Shown here piece by piece: positions 26,929 through 36,302 of a stretch of 64,000 nucleotides of DNA. Source of the DNA: Hymenobacter sediminicola (GTDB lineage Bacteria > Bacteroidota > Bacteroidia > Cytophagales > Hymenobacteraceae); contig NZ_CP060202.1 in NCBI RefSeq assembly GCF_014250515.1, positions 2,229,001-2,293,000 on the forward strand, given 5' to 3'. Every line of letters begins with the position of its first letter. The first letter of the stretch is position 1. Position numbers and translations under genes: made by a program. The notes under the pieces were generated by a model that saw only the letters and a program-made list of their open reading frames with translations, made no database searches and was not told the DNA's origin.

Positions 26929-27339
26929 CTATTTCCCGGCGGCCTGTTGCGCCTGCGTGGCCATCACCATCTTAATCTTGAGGCGGTTACCGATTTCCAG
27001 AATATCCACCAGCTTCTGCACATTCAAAGAGGCGTCTACGCGCAGCACGGCCGTAGGGCTTTCGGCCCCTTGTACGCGCCGTTGCAGTTCGCCTTCCAGC
27101 TGCTGCGCCGTCGTCGGTTGCCGGTCGATGAAATACTGGCCAGCCCCATCGACGGATATCGTAATGGGCTGCTTCATCATCTGCTTGCTGCTTTTGGCAT
27201 TGGGCAGCATCAGCTTAATAATATTGGGGTTCACCATCGTCGAGACAATCAGGAAGAACAACATCAGGAAAAACATGATGTCGTTCATCGAGCCAGTCTC
27301 AACGTGCGAAGAAAGCTTACGACGGCGGCTGAGGTCCAT
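26929..27339 (-). CDS. ExbD/TolR-type biopolymer transport protein
   Basis: A 136-residue protein with one TM helix near the N-terminus (IMFFLMLFFLIVSTMVNPNIIKLMLP). The conserved Asp expected in the TM segment is represented by the N-terminal SMNDIMFF (residue about 20). The periplasmic part (ITISVDGAGQYFIDRQPTT) matches ExbD. It should form the stator with the ExbB-like protein encoded just upstream and power the TonB-like protein. Confidence 0.9.
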   Translation of the reverse strand: MDLSRRRKLSSHVETGSMNDIMFFLMLFFLIVSTMVNPNIIKLMLPNAKSSKQMMKQPITISVDGAGQYFIDRQPTTAQQLEGELQRRVQGAESPTAVLRVDASLNVQKLVDILEIGNRLKIKMVMATQAQQAAGK

Positions 27340-27419
27340 GTGGTGAAGTATGACTTGGTGGGTCAGTGGATTCGCTGGACAGCTTGTTTACTGCACCAAC
27401 TGCATCATCCAGTGCTCCG

Positions 27420-28151
27420 CTAATTATCCTGCAGAATGTCCATGAACTCGATGGCCGAATTTTCCATGCGGAACACGAGGCGCTCTACCATGATGCTGAG
27501 CCAGTGGTAGCCGATGTGGGCAATGATACCAACGATAAGGCCCGTAGCGGAAGTCACCATTTTCGTGTACAGACCGCCCGAAATCTGGGCAATACCAAAG
27601 TCGCCGGTGGCGCTGATGGCATAGAAAATCTTGATTACCCCGATGATGGTACCCACGAAACCAAGCATCGGTGCAATACCGGCAATGATGCCCAGAATGC
27701 TGATGTTCTTCTCGAGACGGGCAATTTCCACTTTACCTACGTTCTCGACGCTGGTTTCAATGTCTTTCAGCGGCAGCCCAATGCGGCGGATGCCTTTCTC
27801 AATCATGCGGGCCAGCGGCGTGGCAGTTTGAGCGCAGAGCATTTTGGCACCCTGCAGGTCGCCTTTCACCATCAGGTTGCGGATGCCAGGCATGAACGAC
27901 TCCGGCACCGAGGCCGCCCGGCGAATGGTGATGTAACGCTCAATGATGATGTAGAGCGAAACGAACGAGAGCAAAAACAGCGGGAGCATGATCCAGCCGC
28001 CTTTCACAATCAGGTCAATCAGGGAGAGGTCGGCGGCGGCGGCGTTGGCAGCGGCGTTGGCAGCAGTGGCGGTTGAGTCGGCGGCGGCAGCCCCGGCATC
28101 GGGCGTGCTGCCGACTTGCATCTGGAGCAGCAGAGAAAGCAAAAAGGTCAT
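27420..28151 (-). CDS. MotA/TolQ/ExbB proton channel family protein
   Basis: A 243-residue protein from ATG 28151. A signal-like hydrophobic start (MTFLLSLLLQMQ) and a short Ala-rich segment (STPDAGAAAADST...) precede TM1 (GGWIMLPLFLLSFVSLYIIIERYITI, around 50-75). TM2 and TM3 lie around 150-215 (ISILGIIAGIAPMLGFVGTIIGVIKIF and LYTKMVTSATGLIVGIIAHIGYHWL). GFVGTIIG is the family signature. It starts one base after the stop of the HU/SPOR gene, so translation is probably coupled. Confidence 0.93.
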   Translation of the reverse strand: MTFLLSLLLQMQVGSTPDAGAAAADSTATAANAAANAAAADLSLIDLIVKGGWIMLPLFLLSFVSLYIIIERYITIRRAASVPESFMPGIRNLMVKGDLQGAKMLCAQTATPLARMIEKGIRRIGLPLKDIETSVENVGKVEIARLEKNISILGIIAGIAPMLGFVGTIIGVIKIFYAISATGDFGIAQISGGLYTKMVTSATGLIVGIIAHIGYHWLSIMVERLVFRMENSAIEFMDILQDN

Positions 28152-28152
28152 G

Positions 28153-29337
28153 CTAGTAATTGAGTACCCAGAGAGAAGAACCCATCCGCTTGCGCAGAAT
28201 GGTAGCCTGACGGTCGGCCGAGGTCCGGTCGGCGTAGTCGGCAACGGAGAGCTTGAACTGTCGGCTGCCAGCCTGCGGCAGAATTACGCGGGCCGGGTGG
28301 CCCAACCGAACCAAGGCCTGACGCCCCTTTTCGGCATTGGCCAGGCTGGTATAAGAGCCTGCCACCACGTAGTAACGGCCCGTGCGGCTTTTAATTGTCG
28401 CTGTTTCGGCCACCGGAGTTGCATTGGTGGCCCGCGCCTTTTCCCAGCCCGGTGCTTTCGTAGCCGGCTTGGCTGCAGCAGCTTTAGATTTAGACTTCGC
28501 GGCGGCCGGCGTCTGCACATCCACGGAGGCAGCAGCTGGCTTTGCAGCGTCAGCAACTGGCTTTATAGCTACGGTAGGTGCGGCAGCAGGCAACTCAGCA
28601 GAACTGCTGGCTGGGCGCTTGGCTACGAAGTTGTCGGCGGGCGTGAGAGCGGCCTGCTGGCGACTGATAACGGCTTCGGTAGCGGCCTGCGAAGCAGCCG
28701 GAGCTTCTGGGCGGGTTTCAAATACTGAAAGCTGGGCGGGTAGACGCAGCGAATCGGGCAGGTAGCCCTGCTGATCGGCGAACATGTAGCTGGCCGAGAA
28801 CATCAGACCTACAACCACCGCTGTCAGGGCATTATACACGACCCGGGAAGCGCGGCGGCGCACTGTCGCCAGTTGCGGAGCAGCGGGCTGCCGCTCACGC
28901 GAGTTCAGCGCATCCGTAGCGCGCACCGGTCGCGATACCAGTTCTGGCAGGCCAAAGCTGGCGGAAAGCAGATTGTCGGTACCCGTGTATTCAAACTCAA
29001 GGCCACGGCCTGCCGAGCGGCGGAAGATGCCAATGCCGCTCAGTTCGGTGCGCTGGCCGGTTTCCAGTTCCTGCTGCATGCGGGCCACGGCCTCCCGAAC
29101 CATCTGTCGGGCCTGGGCCGGGCTCAGATTCAGGTGCTGGCTTAGCGCATCTACCAGCAGCCCGTCGTTGCGGGTCAACGACTGATTGAAGGCTACGCGC
29201 TTGGCCGGTGGGGCCAGCGTATGGCGCACCGGATGAATGCGGGCGGGAGCGTAGTCGGCAATCAGGCCGCCAAAATCAGGGATGATGACGCAGTCATGGT
29301 CCCGGAGCAACGTGCGGATGTGGTCGGATAGCGGCAA
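28153..29337 (-). CDS. HU-CCDC81-like and SPOR domain membrane protein
   Basis: A 394-residue protein. The N-terminal 125 residues resemble the paired HU/CCDC81-type module of Bacteroidetes: LLRDHDCVIIPDFGGLIADYAPARIHP then VDALSQHLNLSPAQARQMVREAVARM. A TM segment follows near 170-190 (VVYNALTAVVVGLMFSASYMFA). The linker is Ala/Pro/Lys rich, and the last 75 residues are a SPOR domain (YYVVAGSYTSLANAEKGRQALVRLGHPARVILP), which binds denuded peptidoglycan. It is first in the ExbB-ExbD-TonB operon and suggests a division-site or cell-wall link. The domain names come from pattern recognition only. Confidence 0.8.
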   Translation of the reverse strand: MPLSDHIRTLLRDHDCVIIPDFGGLIADYAPARIHPVRHTLAPPAKRVAFNQSLTRNDGLLVDALSQHLNLSPAQARQMVREAVARMQQELETGQRTELSGIGIFRRSAGRGLEFEYTGTDNLLSASFGLPELVSRPVRATDALNSRERQPAAPQLATVRRRASRVVYNALTAVVVGLMFSASYMFADQQGYLPDSLRLPAQLSVFETRPEAPAASQAATEAVISRQQAALTPADNFVAKRPASSSAELPAAAPTVAIKPVADAAKPAAASVDVQTPAAAKSKSKAAAAKPATKAPGWEKARATNATPVAETATIKSRTGRYYVVAGSYTSLANAEKGRQALVRLGHPARVILPQAGSRQFKLSVADYADRTSADRQATILRKRMGSSLWVLNY

Positions 29338-29436
29338 GGTGTAGCGGTCTGGGATGAAAAGCAGAGGTAGTAAAATCGTCTGTCAGCCGCTGCAGACAGC
29401 AGGCTGACAGACGATTCGGTATCTCAAGGCGCAGAT

Positions 29437-31143
29437 TTAAAAGTCGTAGGTAACTCCTGCCAGGACGTTGATTCCTTTCACTGGGTAGTTCAGGAACCGC
29501 TCGTATTTACGGCCTAGCAGGTTATTGCCCTGAGCAAAGATGCTCAGATTTTCCATAATCCGGTAATCTGCCTTCAGGTTCAGGTCGATGACGGAGTCGG
29601 TAGGACGCACGATTTCACGGCCGGGCACGAAGGCCGGATCGAAAGACCCCGGCTTGTAGCTGGAGCCGTAGCTGGAGCTATACGTGTATAGTTCGGCGCC
29701 CAGCAGCAGCTTCTCATATACGTTGTGCGTGGCGAACAGCATCGACTGGAACGCCGGCCGGTGGAACGGCTGAGCCAGCGTTTTCACGTTGTAGCCGTTG
29801 TAGTCGGCCTTGAGCCCGATGCGGGTTTTCTCGGCCGCGTTGTAGATGATTTCGCCGTGTACATTGATCAGCTGCGTGGCCTTCTTGTCATAGACGAGGT
29901 CGAACTTGGTGGAGTCACGGCGGGAGTTGTTGTAGAAGTACAGGTTCCGGTCGTTACTCAGCGTCACCTTGGCATTCACCTCCAGCGCGCGGGCCGGGGC
30001 CGCGTTGAAGCCGAAGAACACAGTTGGGCCGCGGTGGGTGTCGGCCACGCGCTGGTTGGGCGCCAGCCAGGGGTTTTCGGTGGTCAGGTCGTACATCGTC
30101 ACACGCTGCAAACCGCCACCCAAGCCGCCAAACACAACGAATTTGTCTTCCGTGACGGTGTACGCTAAACGTACAGCCGGGTAGATTTTGAATTGCGACA
30201 CGTCACGGATGGTGTCGCCGGTGTAGCCCAGCGTGGCTCCTACCGACACGGCCAGCCGGTCCAGCGTCAGCTCGTAGGCGGGCGTCACCTGCACGAACGG
30301 CCGGCTGTAGCTCAGCGAGTCTTTAAAGGAGATGAATGACAGGTCGCCGTTGACGCTCACGCGGCTCGTTTCGCCCAGGGCGTAGCTGGAGCGCAGCTCG
30401 GCGTAGATGTTGTTTTCCTTAGCCTCAAACCGGTCGTTCCAGTGCCGGAAACCCAGCGCCACGTCGTACTGGAAAGCCGCGTCGGTGGCCCGGTTGCGGG
30501 CATATACCTTGGCATCGGCCCGGAAGAAGGTCTGCTTGAGGCTGTCGGCTACGGGCAGTTCGGGCCGGTTGCGGTTGTAGCCGTAGAAGTTGTACCGCTC
30601 CCTTCCCACATCCACTTTGGCCCCCAGCGCCGTAGCGCCGCTGTAGGTTTCGCCGTGCACGCCCAGGCTGGTGCGGCTCTGGCCCGAGTTCTTCTTGTCA
30701 ATCGGGCCGCTGGCCGAAGACAGGTGATTCAGGTCGAGGCCGTAGGAGGCGGAGTTGCTGCGCGTGTTGTGCAGATGCGCCCGGCCCAGGAACGTGCCGT
30801 AGTTGCCGACGCCCGCCTTCAGGTAGTTGCCGGTTTGCGGGGTCAGCTCTTCCTGCCGGATGGTCAGCACCCGCACCGAGGGGTTGAGCAGGTCGGCAGG
30901 CATCTTGAAATCGGGGTACGTGTACGGCACCTTGGCCGTGGTTTTGGCCGGCGGTTCAATCTTGATTTTCTCGAAGTTGCGGGCCGCCTCCGGCAGCTGA
31001 TTGACGCGCTCCTTCACAATCTCAATTTCGGCCTCTTCGATTTTGCCCCGGGGCGTGGTGCGCGTAGGTTGGGCCTGCGCCACAGCCGGCACGGCAGCCA
31101 GCAGTCCGGCCAGGGCCAGCAGTTTCGACGGATGAAGCGTCAT
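29437..31143 (-). CDS. Outer-membrane beta-barrel protein, TonB-receptor-like without full plug
   Basis: A 568-residue protein with a signal peptide (LALAGLLAAVPAVAQAQ). After a short N-terminal segment with FEKIKIEPPAK it enters a strand-rich barrel. Amphipathic strands run from about 100 (NYLKAGVGNYGTFLGRAHLH) to the terminal GINVLAGVTYDF, ending in Phe. I see no complete plug domain or CarboxypepD domain, so it is barrel-like rather than a standard receptor. Its gene follows the 1068-residue TPR gene by 102 bases, and the two are likely partners at the outer membrane. Confidence 0.75.
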   Translation of the reverse strand: MTLHPSKLLALAGLLAAVPAVAQAQPTRTTPRGKIEEAEIEIVKERVNQLPEAARNFEKIKIEPPAKTTAKVPYTYPDFKMPADLLNPSVRVLTIRQEELTPQTGNYLKAGVGNYGTFLGRAHLHNTRSNSASYGLDLNHLSSASGPIDKKNSGQSRTSLGVHGETYSGATALGAKVDVGRERYNFYGYNRNRPELPVADSLKQTFFRADAKVYARNRATDAAFQYDVALGFRHWNDRFEAKENNIYAELRSSYALGETSRVSVNGDLSFISFKDSLSYSRPFVQVTPAYELTLDRLAVSVGATLGYTGDTIRDVSQFKIYPAVRLAYTVTEDKFVVFGGLGGGLQRVTMYDLTTENPWLAPNQRVADTHRGPTVFFGFNAAPARALEVNAKVTLSNDRNLYFYNNSRRDSTKFDLVYDKKATQLINVHGEIIYNAAEKTRIGLKADYNGYNVKTLAQPFHRPAFQSMLFATHNVYEKLLLGAELYTYSSSYGSSYKPGSFDPAFVPGREIVRPTDSVIDLNLKADYRIMENLSIFAQGNNLLGRKYERFLNYPVKGINVLAGVTYDF

Positions 31144-31245
31144 ATAGTCAGGGGTGGCTTACATACAGGCAGTGGTTTAGCACGCCAGCAGCAACCAGTT
31201 AAGATTCAGATTTTTATTTTCAGCAGACAACCAGCCTCCTCACTC

Positions 31246-34200
31246 CTATTCCTCCTCGCCCACGGGCCCATCCGTGCGGTTGGTAACCGTGTCGGTGGGC
31301 TGGGTGGTGCTGGGCACCAACGAGCTGCGGCCGGCCGTCTTGCCTTTCGGGGTGGTGGTTTTGGTGGTTCCGGGCTTGGTAGTGGCGGGCTTGGCCGGAG
31401 CTGGCTTGGTGGTGCCAGCCGGCGTTTCGCCGGGCAGCGCCGCCAGCCGTTGCCTAGCGCCGGCAATTACCTCGGCCACCGGAAACTTGTTGTCGATGAT
31501 GGAATTGAGTGTGGCGCGCGCCTGGAAATTCTCACCCTGCGCGGCGTAGATGTCGGCAATCAGCAGGAAGCCCCGGCCCTGCCACAGCTCGTAGTTCGAG
31601 GTGTTGGTCTTGTAGGCCGCGTCCAGCGCTTCGGGGTATTTCTTCTGCTGGAACAGGGCGTCGGCCACCAGATACTGCGCTTCGGCGCCGTTTTCGTCGG
31701 CGGCGGCCGTGGTGGCGGCCGTGTTCAGCTCCGTGATGGCCTGGTCGTAGTTGCCGGCCTTGAAGCTGGCTTTGCCCAAGTAGAGCAGCGCGGCGTTGGT
31801 GGCCGTTGGCGAAGCAGCCTGGGCCTGCAGCTCGGCGGCTACGCGGCGGGTGCCTTCCAGGTCGCCGCTTTCGTAGTAGCTCTTCATCAGGCCCAGCCCG
31901 GCGTTGGCTATTTCGCGCTTGTTCTGCGAGGAGGTGCGCAAGCGACCGTAGTAGATGATGGCCTCCGGATAGTTCTTGTTCTCGAACTCCAAATCCGCCA
32001 CCCGGCCCACAGCGCGGTTCACAAACTCCGACTTGCCTTCCTGCACTACGGCTTTCAGCTTAGGCAAGGCTTCAGCTTTCTTACCGGTGCGCAGCAGTGC
32101 GTCGGCCAGGAAGTAGCGGCCATCGGCGGCCAGGGCGTTGTCGGGGTACTGCTTCAGATACGACTCCAGGCGCGGAATGGCCTGGGCATACTTCTCAGCC
32201 AGATACAGCGACTTGGCGGCCTCAAACTCCACGCTTTCGGTGGCTTTGCTGTCGGGGTTCTGCTGCTTGAACTGGGCCAGATACTGGTCGAATTCCTCCG
32301 TCTTGCCCTGCGCCGACAGGCTTTCCTGCAGCGAGTAGATGGCGCTGCTGGCGGCTTTCGTGCGCGGATATTGGCTCAGCACTTGCTTGAAGTCCGTGGC
32401 GGCCTTCTCGTGCTGGTCCAGGTTGGCATAGGCCACGCCGCGCTTGTGCAGCGCCTGCGGAATCAGCTGGGAGTTGGGGCGGTTGGCAATCAGCTTCGAG
32501 AAGCCATCCACGGCCTGCTGGAATGAGCCGGCCTCGAAGTCGAGCTGCGCCTGCTGGTACACGGCATCGTCGGCGTAGCGTGACGTAGGCGACGTACGCA
32601 GCAGCGTACCCAGCGTCTGGGCGGCTTCATCGCGGCGGCCGAGCAACCCCAGCACCACGCTCTTCTGGTAGTAGGCGTAGTCCTTGTCGGCGGCGTTGGC
32701 CGTGATAACCTTGTTGTAGAGGTCGAGGGCCTGCTGGTAGTTTTTGGCCACGTAGTAGGTGTCGGCCAGGCGCAGGGTCACGTCGTAGTAGTTGGGGTCG
32801 GCGGGCTTGGCCACCGGGTCCTGCAGCCAAGCCTGGAACTGCGGCCGGGCCCGGTCGTACTGCTGGGTGTTGTAGTAGGCGTAGCCGAGGCCATAGCGGG
32901 CCTTCTGCTCGAAATCCTTCTCGCTGGCCGTGACGCCGCCCTGCCGGGCCGTGCGGGCCGCGGCGGTATAGGCTGTAATGGCATCGGGATACTTCTGGCC
33001 CACGCTGTAGATTTCGCCCTTCAGCACCTGCGCGGCGGCGCGCAGGGCGTCGTCCTGCGGGTATTTCAGGCTCTTGTCGAGCAGCGGCAGGGCCTCGGAG
33101 TAGCGGCTGTTGTTGTAGAGCGTGGCCGCCTGCAGGTACGACACGCGCTGGTAGGTGGCGTTGAGCTTGGTGCTCCGGTCGTCGAGGTTGTCGAGGTAGT
33201 TGAGCGCCTGCGCGTAGTCGGAGGAGTTGAGGAAACTCTCGCTCAGGATGTCGTCGGCGGCTTCGCGGTTTTTGGAGCGCGGGTACTTCTTGCCGAAATC
33301 CTTGAGCGTGGCAATTACCTCGGGCGTGTTGCCTAGCTCGTAGTTGATCTGCGCGTATTTGAGCGTGGCGTTTTCGCTGATGTTCTTGTCGAACGTGGCC
33401 TTGCGGGCGGCATCAAACGAGTTTAGCGCGAGCTGCTTCTGGTTGGTTTGCAGGTAGCTCAGGCCCAGGTGGTAGGCGGCGTTCTGCCCCAGCGAGTCTC
33501 GGCGGGCGGCTACGCCTTTGAAGGAGCCGATGGCACCTTTGAAGTCCCCCTGCTTGTAGTTGGCGTACCCGATTTTGTACTGCACCTCGGGCTCAATCTT
33601 CTTGCGGCCAGCGGCATACTTGTCGAAATACTCGGCGGCCTGTTTGAAATCCTGCTTCTGATAGTAGGCATCCCCTACCAGCAGCTGGATTTCATCAGCC
33701 GACTGCGGCGGCGGGGTCTGGGCCAGCGCCTTGGTGCCGTAGTCGATGAGGCCGTCGAAGTTGCCTTCCTTGTAATAGATCTGGCTCATCACGGCCGGCA
33801 CCACGGGGCGGTAAGCATCGTTCTGCTCGGCCACCGCCAAATCCTGGCGGGCGCCGGGGTAGTCGCCGGCCCGGAATGCTAGGTAGCCAGCGTAGTAGGA
33901 ACTGGCGTAGCGGTACTGGTGCGTGCCCTGCTTGTTGCGGTCGAACTGCAGCTTGGCCTTGTCGAACTCCTTCTGCGCGAAGTAGCTGTAGCCGAGCTTA
34001 AACTCCGACTCGGCTCGCTGCTCCAGCGTGAGGTTGTCGGCTCCTACGCGTTGCAGGTAGTCGATGGACTTGGCGTAGTCCTTCTTATCGAAGTAGAACT
34101 TGCCCAGCTCGAAGAAAGCCACAGCCGCCTTGGGATGACCTGGATTTTGCGTGGCAAAAGACAGAATCCGGTCCTCGGCGTCGGGATGAAACAGGTAGAG

Positions 34201-34452
34201 GCCGGCTACGGCGTAGTAGTATTCGGCGTCGATGGTTCGGTCGCGCAACTCACCGGTGCGACGCTGCGTGAGGTCGAGGTAGCGCTGGAAAGCCTGTTGG
34301 GCGGCGCCATACTTGCCACGGTCGAACAGCTCCAGACCTTCCTGAAAATGGCGCTCGTCGGAGGCGAACACCTGGGTTTGCTGGGCTTGGGCGGCCAGCG
34401 GCGCCGCGGCGCTAAGGGAGGCGGCCAGCGCAATCCGGGGGATAAACTTCAT
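31246..34452 (-). CDS. Large periplasmic TPR protein, 1068 residues
   Basis: Signal peptide (FIPRIALAASLSAAAPLAAQAQ) followed by a chain of at least 20 TPR units along almost the whole length. Examples are FDRGKYGAAQQAFQRYLDL, KKDYAKSIDYLQRVG, QKQDFKQAAEYFDKYA and KYAQAIPRLESYLKQYPDNALA. A short Thr/Pro/Lys-rich C-terminal tail follows (TTKPAPAKPATTKPG). Such proteins act as scaffolds. Similar large TPR proteins in Bacteroidetes include gliding/type IX accessory proteins, but I see no lipobox and cannot assign it to SprE/PorW. A -7 box TACTTTTG is at 34496-34503. Confidence 0.85.
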   Translation of the reverse strand: MKFIPRIALAASLSAAAPLAAQAQQTQVFASDERHFQEGLELFDRGKYGAAQQAFQRYLDLTQRRTGELRDRTIDAEYYYAVAGLYLFHPDAEDRILSFATQNPGHPKAAVAFFELGKFYFDKKDYAKSIDYLQRVGADNLTLEQRAESEFKLGYSYFAQKEFDKAKLQFDRNKQGTHQYRYASSYYAGYLAFRAGDYPGARQDLAVAEQNDAYRPVVPAVMSQIYYKEGNFDGLIDYGTKALAQTPPPQSADEIQLLVGDAYYQKQDFKQAAEYFDKYAAGRKKIEPEVQYKIGYANYKQGDFKGAIGSFKGVAARRDSLGQNAAYHLGLSYLQTNQKQLALNSFDAARKATFDKNISENATLKYAQINYELGNTPEVIATLKDFGKKYPRSKNREAADDILSESFLNSSDYAQALNYLDNLDDRSTKLNATYQRVSYLQAATLYNNSRYSEALPLLDKSLKYPQDDALRAAAQVLKGEIYSVGQKYPDAITAYTAAARTARQGGVTASEKDFEQKARYGLGYAYYNTQQYDRARPQFQAWLQDPVAKPADPNYYDVTLRLADTYYVAKNYQQALDLYNKVITANAADKDYAYYQKSVVLGLLGRRDEAAQTLGTLLRTSPTSRYADDAVYQQAQLDFEAGSFQQAVDGFSKLIANRPNSQLIPQALHKRGVAYANLDQHEKAATDFKQVLSQYPRTKAASSAIYSLQESLSAQGKTEEFDQYLAQFKQQNPDSKATESVEFEAAKSLYLAEKYAQAIPRLESYLKQYPDNALAADGRYFLADALLRTGKKAEALPKLKAVVQEGKSEFVNRAVGRVADLEFENKNYPEAIIYYGRLRTSSQNKREIANAGLGLMKSYYESGDLEGTRRVAAELQAQAASPTATNAALLYLGKASFKAGNYDQAITELNTAATTAAADENGAEAQYLVADALFQQKKYPEALDAAYKTNTSNYELWQGRGFLLIADIYAAQGENFQARATLNSIIDNKFPVAEVIAGARQRLAALPGETPAGTTKPAPAKPATTKPGTTKTTTPKGKTAGRSSLVPSTTQPTDTVTNRTDGPVGEEE

Positions 34453-34659
34453 TGCTCGGCGTTACGGGAAGCGGCCCAGTAGGGCCGGATATGGCCAAAA
34501 GTAGCGAAAAACCTGCTTGGGTTGCCTTTTGGTGCAGATGAACTGCTATTATGCAACGAGCCTTGTATTTATAGTATTGTTGTTTTTACAATTGAAGCAG
34601 AAAGCTGAATTCACAATTTCGCTACATTGGCATATCGTTGTATTTTAATCTATCATCAC

Positions 34660-36093
34660 ATGCTTATTGCTTCCTACCCGAACTTGCGGGCTGTTATTCT
34701 CTGCAGCTTACTGTTGTCAAGCGGTACTGCCTATAGCCAAGGGTTTAATTTTAGTCCTGCAACCTACTATTCCAGAGGATTTAGCGGTTCTGCTCCCCGC
34801 CGCATAGTGGCAAAAGATATAAATGCAGATGGCAGAGCTGACATCTTCCTATCCGTGGCCGCAGCCCCTAGACTTTCTAATCAATATCTTACGTTCCTTC
34901 AGTCAGTCAATGGCGGTTTTGCGGCGCCAGTTTCATGGCCTATTCCCGGCAGCTCTGGCAATGCAGGCCATATTGAAATAGTCGATGTGACGGGAGATTC
35001 TAAACCCGATGTTGTAGTGGGAGGCGGTGCTGTCACTCTCTACACCAATCTTGGCAATTCTAATTTCTCCACAGGCACTAGTATTACAACATCAGGCACT
35101 TCTGAGCTAAGCAGAACACTGGCAGTCGGTGATTTTAATGGCGACGGCCACACTGATTTGGCTACGAATGGCGTCTCTACTCCGGGAGGCAGCACCACCA
35201 TGAAATTGCTATACAATAACGGTAGCGGGCAATTCACCACTCAGCCCCTTACGCTTAGTGGCTACTATATAGAATCAATTGCCGTTGGCCGGCTCAATAC
35301 GGATTCTCGCCCTGATTTATCAGTGGTGGGATTATATGGAGGTAACTGTTCTACTTATCTGAACACCAATACAACAGGTACTAGTAATAACTTTGCAGCG
35401 GTTCCCGGAATAAATCCTTCAGGGGCAGTTGGGTCTAACGGCTACCTTGCTGATGTAGATGGGGACCAGTTAGATGATTTCCTTTCGCCTCATGGATCCA
35501 ACGTTATTTTTCTGCATCGCAGTATTGGCAACGGGCAGTTTGGTGGAGTAGAACAACTCCCTTATCCGGATGGCCTTAACAGTCCAAGAAGACTGACCAC
35601 TGCTGATTTCGATAATGACGGAAATCTTGATCTAGTAGCCTCTGGTAACAGTGCTGTACTCCTCTACCGCAACCTTGGAAATGCAAATTTTGCCGCTCCG
35701 GTGAGCATTGCTATGCCGGCCGCAGTAATCGACTTAGCAAGTGGCGATGTAGACGGCAATGGCAAGCTCGATTTGGTTGTGTTACTTAATTCTGCAAATC
35801 CGATAGCTGTCTTGCTTAACCAAACGGCACTTTCTACCCAGAAGCCCACACTATTGAGCAGCTTAGCGCTTTACCCAAACCCAGCCTCCGAGAAGGTAAA
35901 TATTGAGCTATCTGATGCCGTTTTTCCGGTTCAGGTGAAACTTGTGAATATGCTGGGACAAACCGTAGCCACGCATACCATCCAGTCCAATAACCAACGT
36001 TTCCCCGTTGAGAAATTATCCTCCGGTGCTTATCGAGCAGTGATAACCGATGCAAAAAACCATCAGACTGTTCGCCCTCTACAGATTCGTTGA
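34660..36093 (+). CDS. Secreted FG-GAP/VCBS repeat protein with T9SS sorting domain
   Basis: A 477-residue protein from ATG 34660, with a signal peptide (LRAVILCSLLLSSGTAYS). Seven or so Asp-rich FG-GAP/VCBS units follow: KDINADGRADIFLS, DVTGDSKPDVVVG, DFNGDGHTDLATN, TADFDNDGNLDLVAS and GDVDGNGKLDLVVL. These probably form a calcium-binding beta propeller. The C-terminus (ALYPNPASEKVNIEL ... LSSGAYRAVITDAKNHQTVRPLQIR) is a type A sorting domain. The coding sequence and its upstream region are poorer in G+C than neighbours, suggesting transfer or relaxed base composition. A TTG at 34627 is a less likely start. Confidence 0.85.
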   Translation: MLIASYPNLRAVILCSLLLSSGTAYSQGFNFSPATYYSRGFSGSAPRRIVAKDINADGRADIFLSVAAAPRLSNQYLTFLQSVNGGFAAPVSWPIPGSSGNAGHIEIVDVTGDSKPDVVVGGGAVTLYTNLGNSNFSTGTSITTSGTSELSRTLAVGDFNGDGHTDLATNGVSTPGGSTTMKLLYNNGSGQFTTQPLTLSGYYIESIAVGRLNTDSRPDLSVVGLYGGNCSTYLNTNTTGTSNNFAAVPGINPSGAVGSNGYLADVDGDQLDDFLSPHGSNVIFLHRSIGNGQFGGVEQLPYPDGLNSPRRLTTADFDNDGNLDLVASGNSAVLLYRNLGNANFAAPVSIAMPAAVIDLASGDVDGNGKLDLVVLLNSANPIAVLLNQTALSTQKPTLLSSLALYPNPASEKVNIELSDAVFPVQVKLVNMLGQTVATHTIQSNNQRFPVEKLSSGAYRAVITDAKNHQTVRPLQIR

Positions 36094-36302
36094 TCCTTTC
36101 TGGAAAGATAGTTTTCTTGGTGTTCCGCCTCCTATCTACCTGGGATATTTCAACTGTTCTATTGTTTCTCGCTGCGTGCTCCAAGTCCAGCAAGCTGAAT
36201 ACCTGCTGGACCTGAGTTCGGCCTGGAAAGAAGTGCGGTACTGAGCGCAACCTTTGCTTTCTACTCAGGCTCCTAAGCGCACCCCACACTTGCTCTACCC
36301 TG

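Noticed and set aside
30442..32526. Long plus-strand open frame of 694 codons antisense to the barrel and TPR genes
   Set aside because: It is a shadow of high-G+C coding sequence on the other strand. Its translation is Gly/Val/Arg/Leu-rich low complexity with no domain, and both opposing genes have signal peptides and clear repeats.
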